This document shows positions 43,694-43,943 of a DNA stretch of 43,943 nucleotides, in pieces. Location of the stretch: positions 1-43,943 of IMG/VR virus record IMGVR_UViG_3300044699_000050. One strand, written 5' to 3'. The position numbers and the translations under genes are program-made. The DNA comes from a virus. The stretch's first letter is position 1; each line of letters starts with the position of its first letter. The notes under the pieces are model-generated. The model saw nothing but the letters and a program-made list of their open reading frames with translations. It was not told the origin of the DNA and made no database searches.

Positions 43694-43943
43694 GCCGTGC
43701 ACGAGCGCAGGAAATCTTAACCGACAGCTTTGGTCGCTGGGGCCGTCTGATCTTTCCCTATCACCAGATGGGCCGCATCGACTCACTCGATCTGTTCGGG
43801 CCGACCGAACTCATGATCATGGCGATGTACCAGCACAATAAGCTCAAGTGGCGCAAAGTGCTCGATATCGGCGCTAACCTCGGCCTGCACTCGATCCTGA
43901 TGGCCAAGCTCGGCATGCAGGTGCGCGCCTTTGAGCCCGATTC
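43047..43943. repeat. Right copy of the terminal overlap
   Basis: Matches bases 1-896. It has GGG at 43226-43228 where the left copy has GGGG at 180-183, an extra G at 43429, and an extra T near 43543. Nearly all substitutions between the copies fall in third codon positions. The sequence ends inside the FkbM gene only because the contig ends. Confidence 0.93.
43690..43943 (+). CDS. FkbM methyltransferase, first 254 bases (right-end copy)
   Basis: Same gene as 643-1380, cut by the contig end. It differs from the left copy at four third-codon positions, all silent. The ATG overlaps the TPP-enzyme stop. Confidence 0.88.
   Translation, partial: MSRARAQEILTDSFGRWGRLIFPYHQMGRIDSLDLFGPTELMIMAMYQHNKLKWRKVLDIGANLGLHSILMAKLGMQVRAFEPD

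Overview
The window is an almost complete genome of a tailed phage with a short, P22-type virion, assembled as a linear contig whose two ends overlap. Bases 43047-43943 repeat bases 1-896, so the molecule is circular or circularly permuted with a unit of about 43.05 kb. An outer-membrane beta-barrel gene, GmhA/HldE-type LPS-sugar genes and a P22-like portal, coat and gp4/gp10 set all point to a Gram-negative, GC-rich host. The host genus cannot be named from the sequence. No integrase, DNA polymerase, tRNA, CRISPR array or insertion sequence was seen.

Layout. Two divergent transcription units start at a regulatory switch near 31.4-31.5 kb. Leftward (minus strand, about 31.4 to 4.3 kb) lie a Cro-like repressor, a DUF1376-type replication protein, small genes, terminase small and large subunits, more small genes including a LuxR-type HTH protein, the portal, minor virion proteins, a LamG-like repeat protein, scaffold, coat, two paralogous coat-adjacent proteins, a GroES-like co-chaperonin, a probable holin and small membrane proteins, a three-domain glycosyltransferase, gp4-like and gp10-like tail accessory proteins, two fibre or spike proteins, a cupin-like protein and three ejection-type internal proteins. 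Rightward (plus strand, 31.5 kb through the contig end to 3.4 kb) lie small early genes, a glycine/histidine-rich secreted protein, a RecT-like annealing protein, a DUF1064-type nuclease, a run of small secreted or membrane proteins, and a tightly overlapping operon of about eleven genes.

That operon encodes a B12-binding radical SAM enzyme, two NAD-dependent sugar epimerase/dehydratases, an SDR reductase, an acetolactate-synthase-like TPP enzyme, an FkbM methyltransferase, two unknown small proteins, a heptose-phosphate adenylyltransferase, a heptose kinase and a phosphoheptose isomerase. It looks like a dedicated pathway for an unusual activated sugar, probably heptose-derived. The three-domain glycosyltransferase in the late operon is a plausible user of that sugar. 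Between the end of this operon and the convergent end of the late operon sits a moron-like unit: a canonical promoter, a roughly 95-nt structured RNA with its own terminator, a second promoter, and a beta-barrel gene with a 30-codon partner.

Sequence quality. Many genes are split by single-base frame changes that keep clear homology on both sides, mostly at 25-31 kb and 31.8-43.9 kb. In the duplicated ends the substitutions are almost all synonymous, while the three indels break frame at different places in each copy. I therefore read the substitutions as real strain variation and the indels as consensus errors. Broken genes are annotated as single genes with approximate shift positions.
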